A stretch of DNA of 64,000 nt. Source: Viola odorata (taxonomy: Eukaryota; Streptophyta; Magnoliopsida; Malpighiales; Violaceae). The notes beneath the pieces are model-generated. The model ran no database searches and was not told where the DNA came from. It saw nothing but the letters and a program-made list of their open reading frames with translations. The stretch is taken from assembly GCA_963691705.1 (NCBI GenBank), contig OY829541.1:52472377-52536376 (forward strand), in the 5' to 3' direction. Below, one piece after another: positions 1 through 11,524 of the stretch. Each line of letters opens with the position of its first letter. The first letter of the stretch is position 1. A program made the position numbers and the translations under genes.

Positions 1-638
1 ATGTACTCCCTTGGTTTTCTAGGACCTAAAATTTACCTTATTTTGTTTGCACTCATTTGTGTTTTTTTTCCTTTATTTTTCAAGAACAAAAAAATTAAAC
101 GTGGGAGTGAATTGAAAAAAAAGAAGAATCATAAGAGAAGCAAACCCAGAACGAAATTTAGATTCGCAAGGTTCCACTTGACTTGTGTTTTTTTGCATCA
201 TTTCTCGAGAGTCCAATCATCATCAAACATACCAAATTAACATAAGCACAAGCCGGTTATGGATGAGTAAAATCCCACTATAAGAACAACCAATTCCAGG
301 CGACATTGATCAACAGTGATGCTTTCTAGTTTTAAAGATACCAGCGTCTGCAGCGACATGTAATAAAAATTCGAAAGTATCTTGTGGAAGAACAAAAACT
401 CTTAAAACGAACAACCATACAAAATGAAGCTCTCGTGAACAAGCAAGTTCTTACTCGGGCTCTTACTCGGGCTTCTAAGCATAAACTAAATAAAGTCAAT
501 CCTAAGTTACATTTGCTTCCTTTTAGCCATTTCCTAAGTTACAAAGAAGACAAAGGCAATAGGATCGCCTACCTTACACACCCTCTATGCATACACACAT
601 ACAGAGAGAAGATGCATTTTCTCTTACCTTCTGAACAA
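1..638. other. Flank downstream of the DDA1/SAP gene
   Basis: No gene is supported here. The stretch is AT-rich and contains only short chance reading frames. It lies downstream of the minus-strand DDA1/SAP gene and probably holds its 3' untranslated region. Confidence 0.5.
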
Positions 639-3448
639 CTATCCACTTCCATTACTCAACCTTGCTACCAACTCATCCTGCACATGCAAAAAACCATGCA
701 TCAGCATCAGCAGAATAGAATGAACACGAGAGTTTTGGAGATTCATGATCCAATATGATAACAATAGAGCATTGTATTTTAGTTTTATAGCATCTGAATC
801 ACTATGGATAATGACACTTGTGGTTGGTCATTCATGTATAATGACATTATAGCAATGAAATACAGACTGTTTTAAACTAACACTCATGCCTCTTTACTTG
901 CCTTCTTTCCTTTGGTTGAAAGGCCCCTCTCCTTCAAAACAGCACGGAGCCTCTCCACTGTCAAACTGTACAAGTCCTTATCCAACATGCGGCTATCAGA
1001 ACCCCCTGCATGCATATGTGACTTCAAAGTCAGAGAAATCATAGGCACAACGGGCCCTTAATCTGAATGGAACATAAATAAGTTCAACATGAACAACAAA
1101 TAACTAGCACCCCAGGCAAAATTGGATGGATCCACTGAAGAAAAACATAGCTTAATTAACAGAGAAACCCACGCAGTTTGATCAGTTCTAAATAATCCTT
1201 CATTTTCAAAGAAAATTTATTAGTCCATTGGTTTTTTGCTTGGTAGGTTTCTGTCTGTGCTTTCCAAATACTTAAAATTTAGTCAACAAATTCAAAGTAT
1301 ACTCTCCATTTCATTGGAAAGAATAGATCACCACCTTGTGATACAATACTAAACTTATTCCAGTTCCAAGATCTCACATAAATATAACATGATTAAATTA
1401 TGAGCTCATCTGTTTTCCAATCTCAGCAAAGGATTTTCGATGCAAACTACACATAGAAGCACTACGGAAATAAAATTCTGGTGAGTAGAAGCACGAGATA
1501 AACAGAGGCAGAAGTCAAAATATGAATGATCTGGAAACAAATCTAAAAGGTACTGTATGGGGAAGGAAAACATCTCTTCACCATTCCCCTAAGGCTATTA
1601 ACCATCCACAAGCGAAGACCCAACAAAAGGCTAATAATATGCTTTGCTATCTGCCAACTAACATGGAAATAAAAAAAATCTACTAATAAAAGGAAATGCA
1701 CAGGTAATCCCAAGCCAAGCCTTGCAAAGGAAATCCAAGAAACTGCTTAGGTATTGTGGAATGTAGAGATGAAGGGAGAACTAATTACTGATTTCAACAA
1801 AATTAGACCACGAAACTATAAGAACACAAGTTGGGAAATGATGAAACACCTTGTTGAGAAACAGTCTGATTATTGCTTCTCTTGGTTGAAGCCCTGCCAT
1901 CTAAAGCCTTTTCTAGAGTCCTGAAAGAGTTGAGCAACAATAAGCTATGAATACACTGGACATTATCAAATGTGCACAAGTAACTAGGACTGCTTAACAG
2001 GGGTGTCCAATTTGAAAGAGAACAAAAATGAAGAAACACTGAAGAAACAATAAAGTCTGCCAACATCCAACCAGAAAAAAGAAAGGTACAAAACACAAGT
2101 CAATCATGTCAAAAAAAGACATGTTAGCTATTCCTCTTCCAAGAAAAATATAAGCAATACCTCTTCCTGGAACCCTCAGCTGGAGACACACCCTTTGAAC
2201 TGGTATCACCTTTCTGCTTCATGAGTTGGAGTGATCTGATCAGTATGTTTGTCTGGTTAGTCTTTATCTCTTGTCCCTCTGGGTTCATCAGTGAAAGGAA
2301 GTCAGTTCTTGCCATTATCAAGAGCACAAAAGTCTCAAAACAAAACACCATTTGCATGAAATTGTACTACAAGACCTTTAAAATGAAGGGTTTTGATGTC
2401 TAATGAAAAAGAAACATCATTAGGAAAAGATATATGCAAAGACAGTGCATTCTTTTACTTCTTCGTGGTTCATGATGTATTAAAATGGAGAGGAATGTGG
2501 ATGTCACAAAAACCATCTTACGAGTACTCAAAAGCAAATATGTAATCCCCGTTAGAGATTTTAGTGATTTTTTTAGAGTTGGTATAAGGATGAACAGCCG
2601 TAGACTGCTTTACACACATAGCAGATCTCCAATACTTAAGAGGGTTAAAGACTTCATGAAATGCACTACTATTGACACACATAACAGATCTCCAACACTT
2701 AGCTGGTTAAAGACTTCATAAGATGCACTACTATTGACACACATTGACCTTTTCAAGTGGCTAGCTAAGTTGTACTGCAAAACCCATTGAACCTGTGTCT
2801 GCATACTCAAGAGTGGAATTCCATTCACAACATAACTGGGACCCCTAAGTAAATCACATTTGTGAAAACCAGACCATAGAATGTCTAAGGCACGTATAAT
2901 AACTTCTAAGACACATCAAAAGCTTTTGAATTTCCCTCTCCAATAAGCTTTTCTTTTGCTTTACTTCATGCTTTGATTGTTTTGAAAAATCCAGTATAAA
3001 CATTTCTCAAATTATAGAAAACAAGCACAAACTGTATAGCCACTGGATGGAATCAGGACAACTTTCAGTTATCAATTCACAAAATTAACAACAAGGCGCA
3101 ACAGACCAATATCGCAATTTTTTTCACACAATGTACAATTGCATAAAAGCCCAACAATTCACAGAATCTAAAAGAAAAAAAGCATACCTGGGGGTGAAGT
3201 ATCGTGGTCGCACACATAGACTCGCATTCCACTCTGCGATTAAAGAAAAAATAAATAAAATCAATCCCTTTCATAAACAAAGAAATCAAGGAGAAGATCA
3301 ATCGAACATGAAAGCAAAATAAGGAACGAAGGTTCACCGGATTGGAGGAGATGACGTTGGATGACAAGAAGCCGCGGAAGGGGAGGTTGGAGAGGAATTT
3401 GGCAGCGCCGGAAGCGGCAGGAGTGGAATCGGAGGAGCAAGGGTCCAT
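639..3448 (-). CDS. DDA1-domain protein with C-terminal SAP-like motif
   Basis: Six exons can be read on the minus strand: 3448-3338, 3233-3188, 2278-2161, 1920-1850, 1005-902 and 677-639. Phases agree throughout and give 162 residues. Residues 37-75 contain [15 protein letters not shown] and a [12 protein letters not shown] segment. This matches the DDA1 (DET1- and DDB1-associated protein 1) core, in which animal members have a TEKTNILLRYL segment. In plants DDA1 works with CUL4-DDB1 ubiquitin ligases as a substrate-recognition partner. The C-terminal [20 protein letters not shown] plus DELVARL resembles a SAP helix-extension-helix (nucleic-acid binding). The last intron (901-678) uses a GC donor; without that splice the SAP helix is cut short after KK. 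The ATG at 3448 is the best start because the short in-frame upstream extension lacks family character. I infer a nuclear ubiquitin-ligase accessory role; the DDA1 call is from memory of the family. Confidence 0.8.
2619..2741. repeat. Two-copy tandem duplication in an intron
   Basis: Two ~61 bp units lie side by side in intron 2 of the DDA1/SAP gene. Both contain cagatctccaa, ggttaaagacttcat and gcactactattgacacac, with a few substitutions between them. Confidence 0.8.
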
Positions 3449-3700
3449 GGCGGTTAGATAAACCCTGGCCAAAAGACACGTTTTTGAGAGAAGAGCAAGA
3501 AAGAAGAAGGCGGGGGCCGGGGCAGTAATGGTGGGAGTGACAGACAGTCAAAAGGGTTTAGAATGGTGAGTCATGGGCGCGTAGAGTTCGTGAGACGGAC
3601 AGCGGTTCGCGCTGTGTATGTACTGCGGGGAAAAAACGCCTTGTAATAAGGGAAGGGCACGGAGCATCTGGAAAGATGGAAAATGAATAAAAATGCCTGC

Positions 3701-3735
3701 TGCTAGCTGCTAGCTGCTAACTGCTAACTGCTAGG
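3701..3735. repeat. Heptamer minisatellite, five copies
   Basis: Five perfect-length 7-base units (tgctagc, tgctagc, tgctaac, tgctaac, tgctagg) sit about 250 bp upstream of the DDA1/SAP start codon, in the likely promoter or 5' region. Confidence 0.9.
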
Positions 3736-4299
3736 CAAGTGGAGGGAAACTATAGAGTAATCCAGTAATCCTTTACATATAATTATACTCATGATTATTA
3801 GAACGAACCTAATATGGAATCGCTCAACTTTTTGGTCAATAAATCAATAGTTTACTTAGGTTAAATACTTACTCCATATTAGGTAAACAAGGGTTGGATA
3901 CCATTCGAGTAGAACGGTTTGACCATCCAATATGCCCGGTTTTATTCAGTTCAACATTATTTTCTCAAGCTTATAAAATAAACATCATTTTCTCAAATTT
4001 CACCCGACAAAACTATACAAATTTAGATTGATAGTTTAATTGAAATCGGTACATATTATACCAATAATAAAATCGACATACATACTCACCGGAAGTGAAT
4101 TTGCCAACGTCGGAATGAAGAATGGCTAAAGCCGAGAAAGAGGTATAGGCCCACAAGCACCAATGGCCCAAACGCATACCTATAATTCAATGCACAACAA
4201 AATGGGCCGAACACGAAAGCTTCTAAAGCCGAATGACTGTTTCTACGGTAGAAATCAGTCCGTCAAAATAGGTTGGGGAACAATTTTTTATTTTACTTC

Positions 4300-4690
4300 T
4301 TTATTATATAAAATAATTATTTAATAATTAATTTAATTTTAGTATTCATAAAATATTTCCAATTAAATTCCTAATTTATCGAATAGTATATTTTCTGCCC
4401 GTGTTTACATTTTCTTCTTCTTTTCTTTTACATTCTTTTTCTCTAAAATAATTATTTAATAATTAATTTAGTACTCGTGTTCATAAATTTTCAATCAACC
4501 CTTAATTTATTCTTTTCGTGTTTAATAAATTTTGTAAATTTTGTACTACTAAACTTTACATAATCACTCTTTTTTTCCACTTTTTACTTAATGATCAATT
4601 TAAGTCGTGTTCATAAAAAAATTCCAAGTAAACCCATATATTTATGAAATCTCATATTTTATTTCCGTGTTTATAAAATTTTCTTCTATT
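4300..4690. repeat. Degenerate tandem repeat, about three units
   Basis: Three diverged units of roughly 120-130 bp follow one another. Each carries an AT-rich start (the first two with aataattatttaataattaat), then a gt(g)ttcataaa motif, an 'aattaaatcccta'-like segment and a ccgtgttta motif. They occupy the spacer between the divergent DDA1/SAP and KING1 genes. The rest of 3449-5723 is AT-rich and without a supported gene. Confidence 0.5.
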
Positions 4691-4986
4691 AATCCCTATA
4701 AGAACTGTGGGTATATAAAATGACACAATAAATATATATATCTAACGATTTAAAATATCGACGAACATTCCGTTGATAAATCTAAATCATTATACAAAAT
4801 AAAATTAACTCGCTCACAACGTGGGTTAAAATTTCGATATTATTATCATTAGCCCTACGTTTCCAAATAAAATACCATAAGATTCTTATTCTATTTTAAC
4901 AGATAACCTTTTTTTTATGACGTTATGCTTTATGGATTACATGCTCTTGCACTGTGATGTGTGTGAGTATTATTTTATAAAATTCA

Positions 4987-5091
4987 GGATAAAATTGTCT
5001 CAAATAGTGACTGTTCCGGCCGTCTTAAGATACGTTCCGAAACAGTAAAAGCAAATGCTAAATCGTCATACATTTCAGACCGGAGGGAGTA
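4987..5091. mobile_element. Truncated Stowaway-like MITE, right end
   Basis: The segment ends in gaccggagggag followed by TATA, the typical right terminus of plant Stowaway (Tc1/mariner) MITEs. Its inner part (attgtctcaaatagtgactg) resembles the inner part of the complete element at 48.5 kb. No matching left terminus was seen, so it looks like a solo or decayed right arm. Confidence 0.55.
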
Positions 5092-5723
5092 TATTAGTAC
5101 ATGCTTTGTTGTTTCAACCTATCCTACCATGGAAGTGACTAAACCTAAGCATATAGTAAGTTTTAGGATTTGGGATGAAAAATATTTTACGCTTTAAAGA
5201 AAACTATTTAATACTAAAAAAAAATATAATCCACGTCAGCATCCACGCCAGCAAAGTAAACGGCCAAAGAGTGAGCGTGCGTCAAATCAGGGATGGCTGT
5301 CTATTTTCAAGTGGCCCCTATTAAAAACCGGATAAAATTATAACATAGCCATCGGCCTCCAGTCACCACTCCGGATAAGCACACCGCATCCTTCGTCCTT
5401 TTTCGTCCGACACTTTGACCACTGCCACTCCATCACCCACCATGCTCCTCCACACCTATCCACCCTCCACGTGTCATCCAAATCCTACAATACACACCTT
5501 TAATGGCCAGGACACTAAAGCGCAACATGGGTCTGCCGCACAGGATCGCACATTAGTAGTGACGTGTACAATTTATTTAAGGTGACTACGATTGTGAAAA
5601 CTGGGTGTTGGATTTTGATTTGAGCACACTGGAAAACAAAAAGGGTGAATAAAAGGCAGAAACTTTCATTAGAAACAAGTGGTTTTTGTGCATTTTGTGT
5701 CTGGTTTAGTAGTTTTTGTAAAG

Positions 5724-8362
5724 ATGCAGGTTATTAGGGAGATGATAAGTGATTCGGTTATGCAAGAAAGTCCCAGGAGTCCAGAGGCTAGGCTGGGTAT
5801 GAAAGTGGAGGATTTGTGGGATGTGCAGGCGCCACAGTTAAGCCCAACTGAGAAGCTCAACGCTTGTTTTGAAAACATACACGTCTCTGCTTTCCCTGCT
5901 GCTCCCTCTTCTCAAGGTTATTTGTAGATTAAATAGTTGATCATGGTGATTCATGGAATTTTTGTGAAGACCAGCATCAAAGATTCAAACTTTTTGAATA
6001 CCCTTTTGTTGTCTGATTGCGTTTGTTGTTTGGTCAATCCAATTTTGTAGAACTCTGTTGTGTTGGAGGATTTTTGTTTTTTGGGTTGGTTTTGGTGTCT
6101 GGATTGATGATTGTTTATGGTTTTGTGTGCAGTGATTGAGATAAGATCAGACGCTAGCATAGCAGAGGCGGTTAAGATACTAGCGGAGCATAAGATTCTT
6201 AGTGCTCCCGTGGTGAATGTTGATGCACCTGAAGATGCTAGTTGGATGGACAGATACATTGGCATTGTTGAGTTTGCTGGGATTGTAGTGTGGATCTTGC
6301 AACAGGTTAGCATTGTTCATCGGCCTGTCTTATTTACGCTTGTTCTTGGGTGCAGGAAAGCATGCCTATTGTGGTTTGGTTTACTCACATTAGAAAGTAC
6401 AGGAAAAATTGAATAGAATTCATTTAATAGTTTTCTGATAGCCTTCGTGTTAACGAAGGACAAAGCACATTGCGTATTGATGAAAATGAAAGATGACCCA
6501 AAATAAAAGGAAAACACTTGTAATTAGAGTTAGGAAGGGATCAACAAATATCTTGGCTGTAATCTTAGATAAAAACGGGGATATAGTAGAATATTTTGCC
6601 TGAATTAAGAAAGATATATGAGGTCTTGAGGAATAAGATCATTTGGACTTATATGATTAATCATGGTCAACTCGATCACTTTTGTGATTGTCTCCTTATG
6701 CTTGTATATTTCATGGGAATAATTTAACTTAAAATCCAGTTTCTTACATCAGTGAAAGTGGCCATGACTATTATGTAATTCTACTTTTTGATAATTTTCT
6801 TTTCTTCTGGTTCAATCTTGTGAATGAGTAATTGAAATCAGCAGTTTTATGTTATTGGCTTGGCAGACAGAACCTCCTTCTCCTAGGAGCCCACACTCTG
6901 GAGCAGCTCTTGCAGTGGCAATCAATGGACTGACTAACGCTGCTGGTCTCGGGTACTTAGGCCCTGAAGAAGCCACAGCAACTTCTGGGAACTTTTTTGA
7001 GGATCTGACTTCTTCTGAATTCTACATAAACACGAAGGTTCTTCCTTTTCTTTTAGCTTCATCTGATGATATGAGGTTTCATTAAATGCTTATACTGCAA
7101 TCAACACGTAAAGCTAATTTTGGATAGTACAGGTTCAAGACATCGCAGGGTCATTCCGTTGGGCACCATTTCTTGCTTTACAAAAAGAGAACTCGTTCTT
7201 GACAATGCTTTTACTTCTTTCAAATTACAAAATGAAAAGTATTCCTGTGGTTGATCTTGGTGAGAGGAAGATTGACAGCATCATAACACAGGCTTCTGTT
7301 ATTCACATGTTAGCAGAATGTGCTGGGCTTCATTGGTTTGAAAACTGGGGAACCAAGACACTATCTGAAATTGGTCTTCCCATCATGTCTCCTAATCAGG
7401 TTATTAAGGTGTGTTTGCTGCTTCCAGTTAAAATATTCTTTAGTTCATGGTCATCCTTAGTTCTATGGTTATCGTGATAATTTTCGACTCTGCATGGACA
7501 GTGAATGAACAGTTGGTATTTTGCTGTTTGGGTAATAGGGAACAGTGATTTATTCCATCTCTAACCTAATAAATTTTTAAAACAGCCATGTGGCAAAACT
7601 GATCCAACTCCCGCAACCATACCCCAACCCCCTTCTCCTCCTAACATGTGGATGTCTTTTTAACCCCAAAACATTGCCTGCTGCAGGTGTACGAGGAAGA
7701 ACCAGTGCTCCAGGTCTTCAAGCAGATGAGGAGAAAGAGAATTGGAGCAATTCCTGTTGTTGACAGCAGTGGTACTAAGGCCGTGGGCAACATAAGTCTT
7801 AGGGATGCACATTTCCTTTTAACTGCACCAGAGATATACCATGATTTTAGGTATGTTGCTCCTTCTTTTTCATTGTTCTGGGTAGTTCAGTGCTTCGTTA
7901 TGAAAAACATCCTGTGTGTTATGGTTGGTCAAACTGAAGTATTTAGTTTTGATGGGAGCGTAAGAGACGTAGGCATAACTGAATCAATTATTAACTCTTA
8001 GTGAATAAAACTTGTGGGAATCTTATTGCGTGCTGCTTTACACTCATTGAACCTATTGTCCCAGATCTATCACAGCAAAGAACTTCTTAACTGCTGTTAG
8101 AAGCCACCTGAATAAGCACGCTGAAGACTCACCTCTGGTTAGTGGCTTAGTGACATGCAGAAGGGGCAGCACAATTAAAGAAGTGATTCAGAGGCTCGAC
8201 GCTGGAAAGATACATCGGATATATGTCGTGGATGAAGCTGGGAATATGGAAGGGGTGATCACACTGCGAGACATTATCTCGAGACTCGTACACGAGCCCC
8301 ATGGTTACTTTGGTGATTTCTTCGATGGAGTATTGCCATTGCCTGAGAATAGTAGAGTTTAA
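5724..8362 (+). CDS. KING1: SnRK1 regulatory subunit gamma (CBS-domain protein)
   Basis: Six exons (5724-5916, 6133-6305, 6867-7037, 7133-7408, 7687-7850, 8065-8362) give 424 residues, the same length I recall for Arabidopsis KING1. The protein aligns from end to end with that family: MKVEDLWDVQ near the N terminus, then four CBS motifs that should form two Bateman modules. Typical CBS signatures are ILSAPVVNVDAPEDASW, MKSIPVVDLG, RKRIGAIPVVDS and KIHRIYVVDEAGNMEGVITL. It ends in GYFGDFFDGVLPLPENSRV. The family is the adenylate-sensing or regulatory arm of the SnRK1 (SNF1/AMPK) energy-signalling kinase. The start at 5724 is chosen because the in-frame Met at 5679 would add a hydrophobic stretch foreign to the family. 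The gene is divergent from the DDA1/SAP gene, about 2.3 kb away. Confidence 0.93.
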
Positions 8363-11300
8363 CGACAGGTAATATCAATAATGAGACGGTCTTGGACCAT
8401 GTTTTTCAATTGATGTGTGCTAATTTTGTATGGATATTCGGCAACGGGATTAGTGTGGTTCTTGTAGCATAGGTGACCCTTTGTAATTAGTTTCTTCTAA
8501 TTGCACTGAGTTCCTGTTGTGTATTTGTGAACTCATGGGAAGTTCCTTGTGTATTAAAAAATCAAATAAATTGGAGTTCTTCACCTTGCCCTCCATAATG
8601 TAAAAGCAGATGCATTTGCCTTTCAACAAACCCTAATTTATGTTGTAAGGTTCGAGGAACAGTCCGGGCATTAGATGCCTCAATAGTTCCCTCATGAAAA
8701 CTTCTTTTGTCCCATGTTTGGGTGGATATAACCGAGGTTAACTCAAGAAAACCAATAAAGAAATATGAAAGAGCTTTGTGTAAAGCCGATTTCCTAATTG
8801 GAAAAGGAAAGAATTGCTCGCAATATGAATAATCTTACCTGAGGGATTGACTCTCACACCGTCGATACACTGTTGGAAAGAATACGATTGGAAAGGGTTG
8901 AATGAAACACAAAAATGGTGCATGGGAAGTTGTAGAATCTTGAGAAAAATAAGAAAATGAATCCTTTCTTGCATGAAAGATGAGCATTGCTTTCATTCTA
9001 AGCAAACGATAACTTATTGTAATGATCCCAAGTATGATCAAATTCCCCACTGCAGTATAACGAGGCAAAACAAAATTCATGTTAGTTCCAACGTTAAAAG
9101 TTATCTGGTCTAAGAGTCTCGGTGTCAGGACTGGTTTCATTAGCATAATTTCGATTCGCCACAACAACCTTTTGATTAAGGGGGTGAGAGTGTTCAAACA
9201 CTAACACTAATCACGAATGAACACGTACTCATTCGACGACCACCATGCCCGCATGTGGCAGTGACGATAATCGACAATAGATGGCCCTATTGACCTCAGG
9301 TTTCAGGCTACATGGGCCGTACTGTGTAAGGATTGGACAGACAACTGATGTATCTTGTCTCATGCAACCCTAATCAGTGATCAGAAAAGGGCCCATGAAA
9401 GCAAATAGTGGTATTTCTCTCACGAATCTGATTCCCTGGCTTTCGACCCCGGACATGACACGTTGCTCTACTGCACTTATTGTTCAAAGCATTGCCGGGT
9501 ACACATGCTCCAGTTGCACAGAAACATTGTACCCCATCATCATCAGCTCAGGAACTATAGAGTTGTCCATTGTGAATAATCAATCTGTTATAGCAGACTA
9601 AAGAATCTAGTGAAGTCTTGGTAAGTGACAAAAGGCACCCATTTTCAGGCCCGATCAAACTATTCGATGAATCATAGAGAAGAAACTGTCTCAAACTTTT
9701 GGGGAATTTCAATGTGAAATTTGTAAAAATGCCAGTTATTACGGTGGAATTATCAACCCCTGCTGATAAGCCGAGCCCTAAAAGGGCGATTCCTTCAGCA
9801 TAGTTTTATACATTTTCTCAAAATTCCAAGTAAAACGTGGACTAAGAATGGATGAATTTCTTACCACTTGTCCACAACCAATCAAAACAGATGTACTTAG
9901 AGAAAAAGTAGTTAATTTCATACTTGTTTGACTAGGATGAATAAGGTAATTAAGACCATAGGATACATCAAACTAAACCTTGAATTCTCAGCCAGTTTGC
10001 CTTGCCCTGCCATGATTTCTCCAATTGAATCAGCCGAGGTGCAACAACTTCACCAAGGATGTTTTCCTTGGGATCAACCAATTCCTAACTTTTTTAATTC
10101 ATGACTTCACATCTCAAAGTAAATGAAAACAGAGAAATCAAATTGACAAAGAACACATCTAGAAGATGGAACAGCCTTCACAATCAGAAAACCAACTGAA
10201 ACAACTTGAAAAACCACTTTTTTTAATCAACGGAGACACTAGACGAAGCAGATAACAGTGCATAAAGATCCTAACTGGCCATTTCAAGAAACTACGTAAT
10301 GATGGATGGAACCCATGAAAAGTTCCAACCCTTACGACCTCCAAGATAATTTCACTTATGATGTAACATGCTGCATCCATCATCATCGGTCAATTTTCTG
10401 TAAAAGGTTCCTCAATCTAATGATCAGTTTTCACTCAATTGAGTATTATCACTTCAGTGTACCAAACAGAGACAGTAATCAGTAACTAGGAAATGAGAGG
10501 GAGCTTGTAAAAGAAAAACAACAAATGAAGACAGAGAAAGCGTATTAACTTTCAAAAGGTTGATCATCAATGCAAGATTCATATTTTAAACCAAGCCCCT
10601 AATGTACAACTTTGTAATAAACCCTTCTACACAAACGAAGAAAATGACAAGAAACCAGATTACTGAGTCCCTGATCACAGTTGCCACTGACAGATTATTT
10701 ATCAAACTTCATTTCATTACGTGAACTATTTCAATGATGCAATTGGATTACCAAAGATATGAAGTCTACCCATGAGATGTTTCCTAAGTGCAATGTAGGA
10801 TGAATTCATGGTGGAGAATATTCTCTCCAGTGCCCTAATAAGCAAGTAGCTTAAAATCACATACAGGGAGGAGAACGACATGTGATACCGATGATCATCA
10901 ACTAAAAATACCAGCCCATGTAATCACTGGAGGTAACAATTACCACAACAACCTAAGAAACATAATGGACTTACAATGTAAGGAGCTGAATGTTTTACTT
11001 CAGCTTAAGGAAAACAAGTGATACCTATTCACTACAAATAGCTATAGATCAGCACTGAAAGATATAGCGGCAAACACTAGCAAGAACATGGGATCACATG
11101 GGAAGTGAGAAAGGATATTACTTACCCAAAAGTTTTCTACCGTGCATGTTCCTGGGATATAGCTAATTGATGATAAAGATCACAGTTTTGAAATTAAAGG
11201 AGGAAAATATGCCAAACTAATCAAATTGCCCAACAACATTTGGAAAAGTATAGTTGCCATATACTTCAATGCCGATGGTGCATAGTGCCAACAGAATACA

Positions 11301-11524
11301 CAAGCCAAGAAAAATCCACAAATGCAAAACCTGTGGTCTACAATACATGTACAAAGGCTTACCATCCATATATTAACGGGGTTTAACTTTCACAGAAACT
11401 TGTGTTTAAAACATAAATACTAACAAAATACAGAAAAAAGATCATCCAATAAAGTAAATAGGTGAACTCCATTCCTTCTAATCCATGATGATACCAAATG
11501 CTCACCTGTTAAGATTGATGTATC
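8363..11524. other. Spacer, likely holding EXO70 3' untranslated sequence
   Basis: About 3.2 kb without a supported gene. Near the EXO70 end, a sequence matching a minus-strand splice donor (CAG/GTGAGC, about 11506) lies just beyond the EXO70 stop, so a 3'-UTR intron is possible. A cysteine-rich minus-strand open stretch without Met lies at 9374-9547. Nothing else recognisable was found. Confidence 0.4.

Noticed and set aside
8835..9197. Minus-strand frame of about 120 codons with hydrophobic stretches
   Set aside because: No family resemblance, no splice context and no domain; likely chance or 3'-flanking sequence of EXO70.
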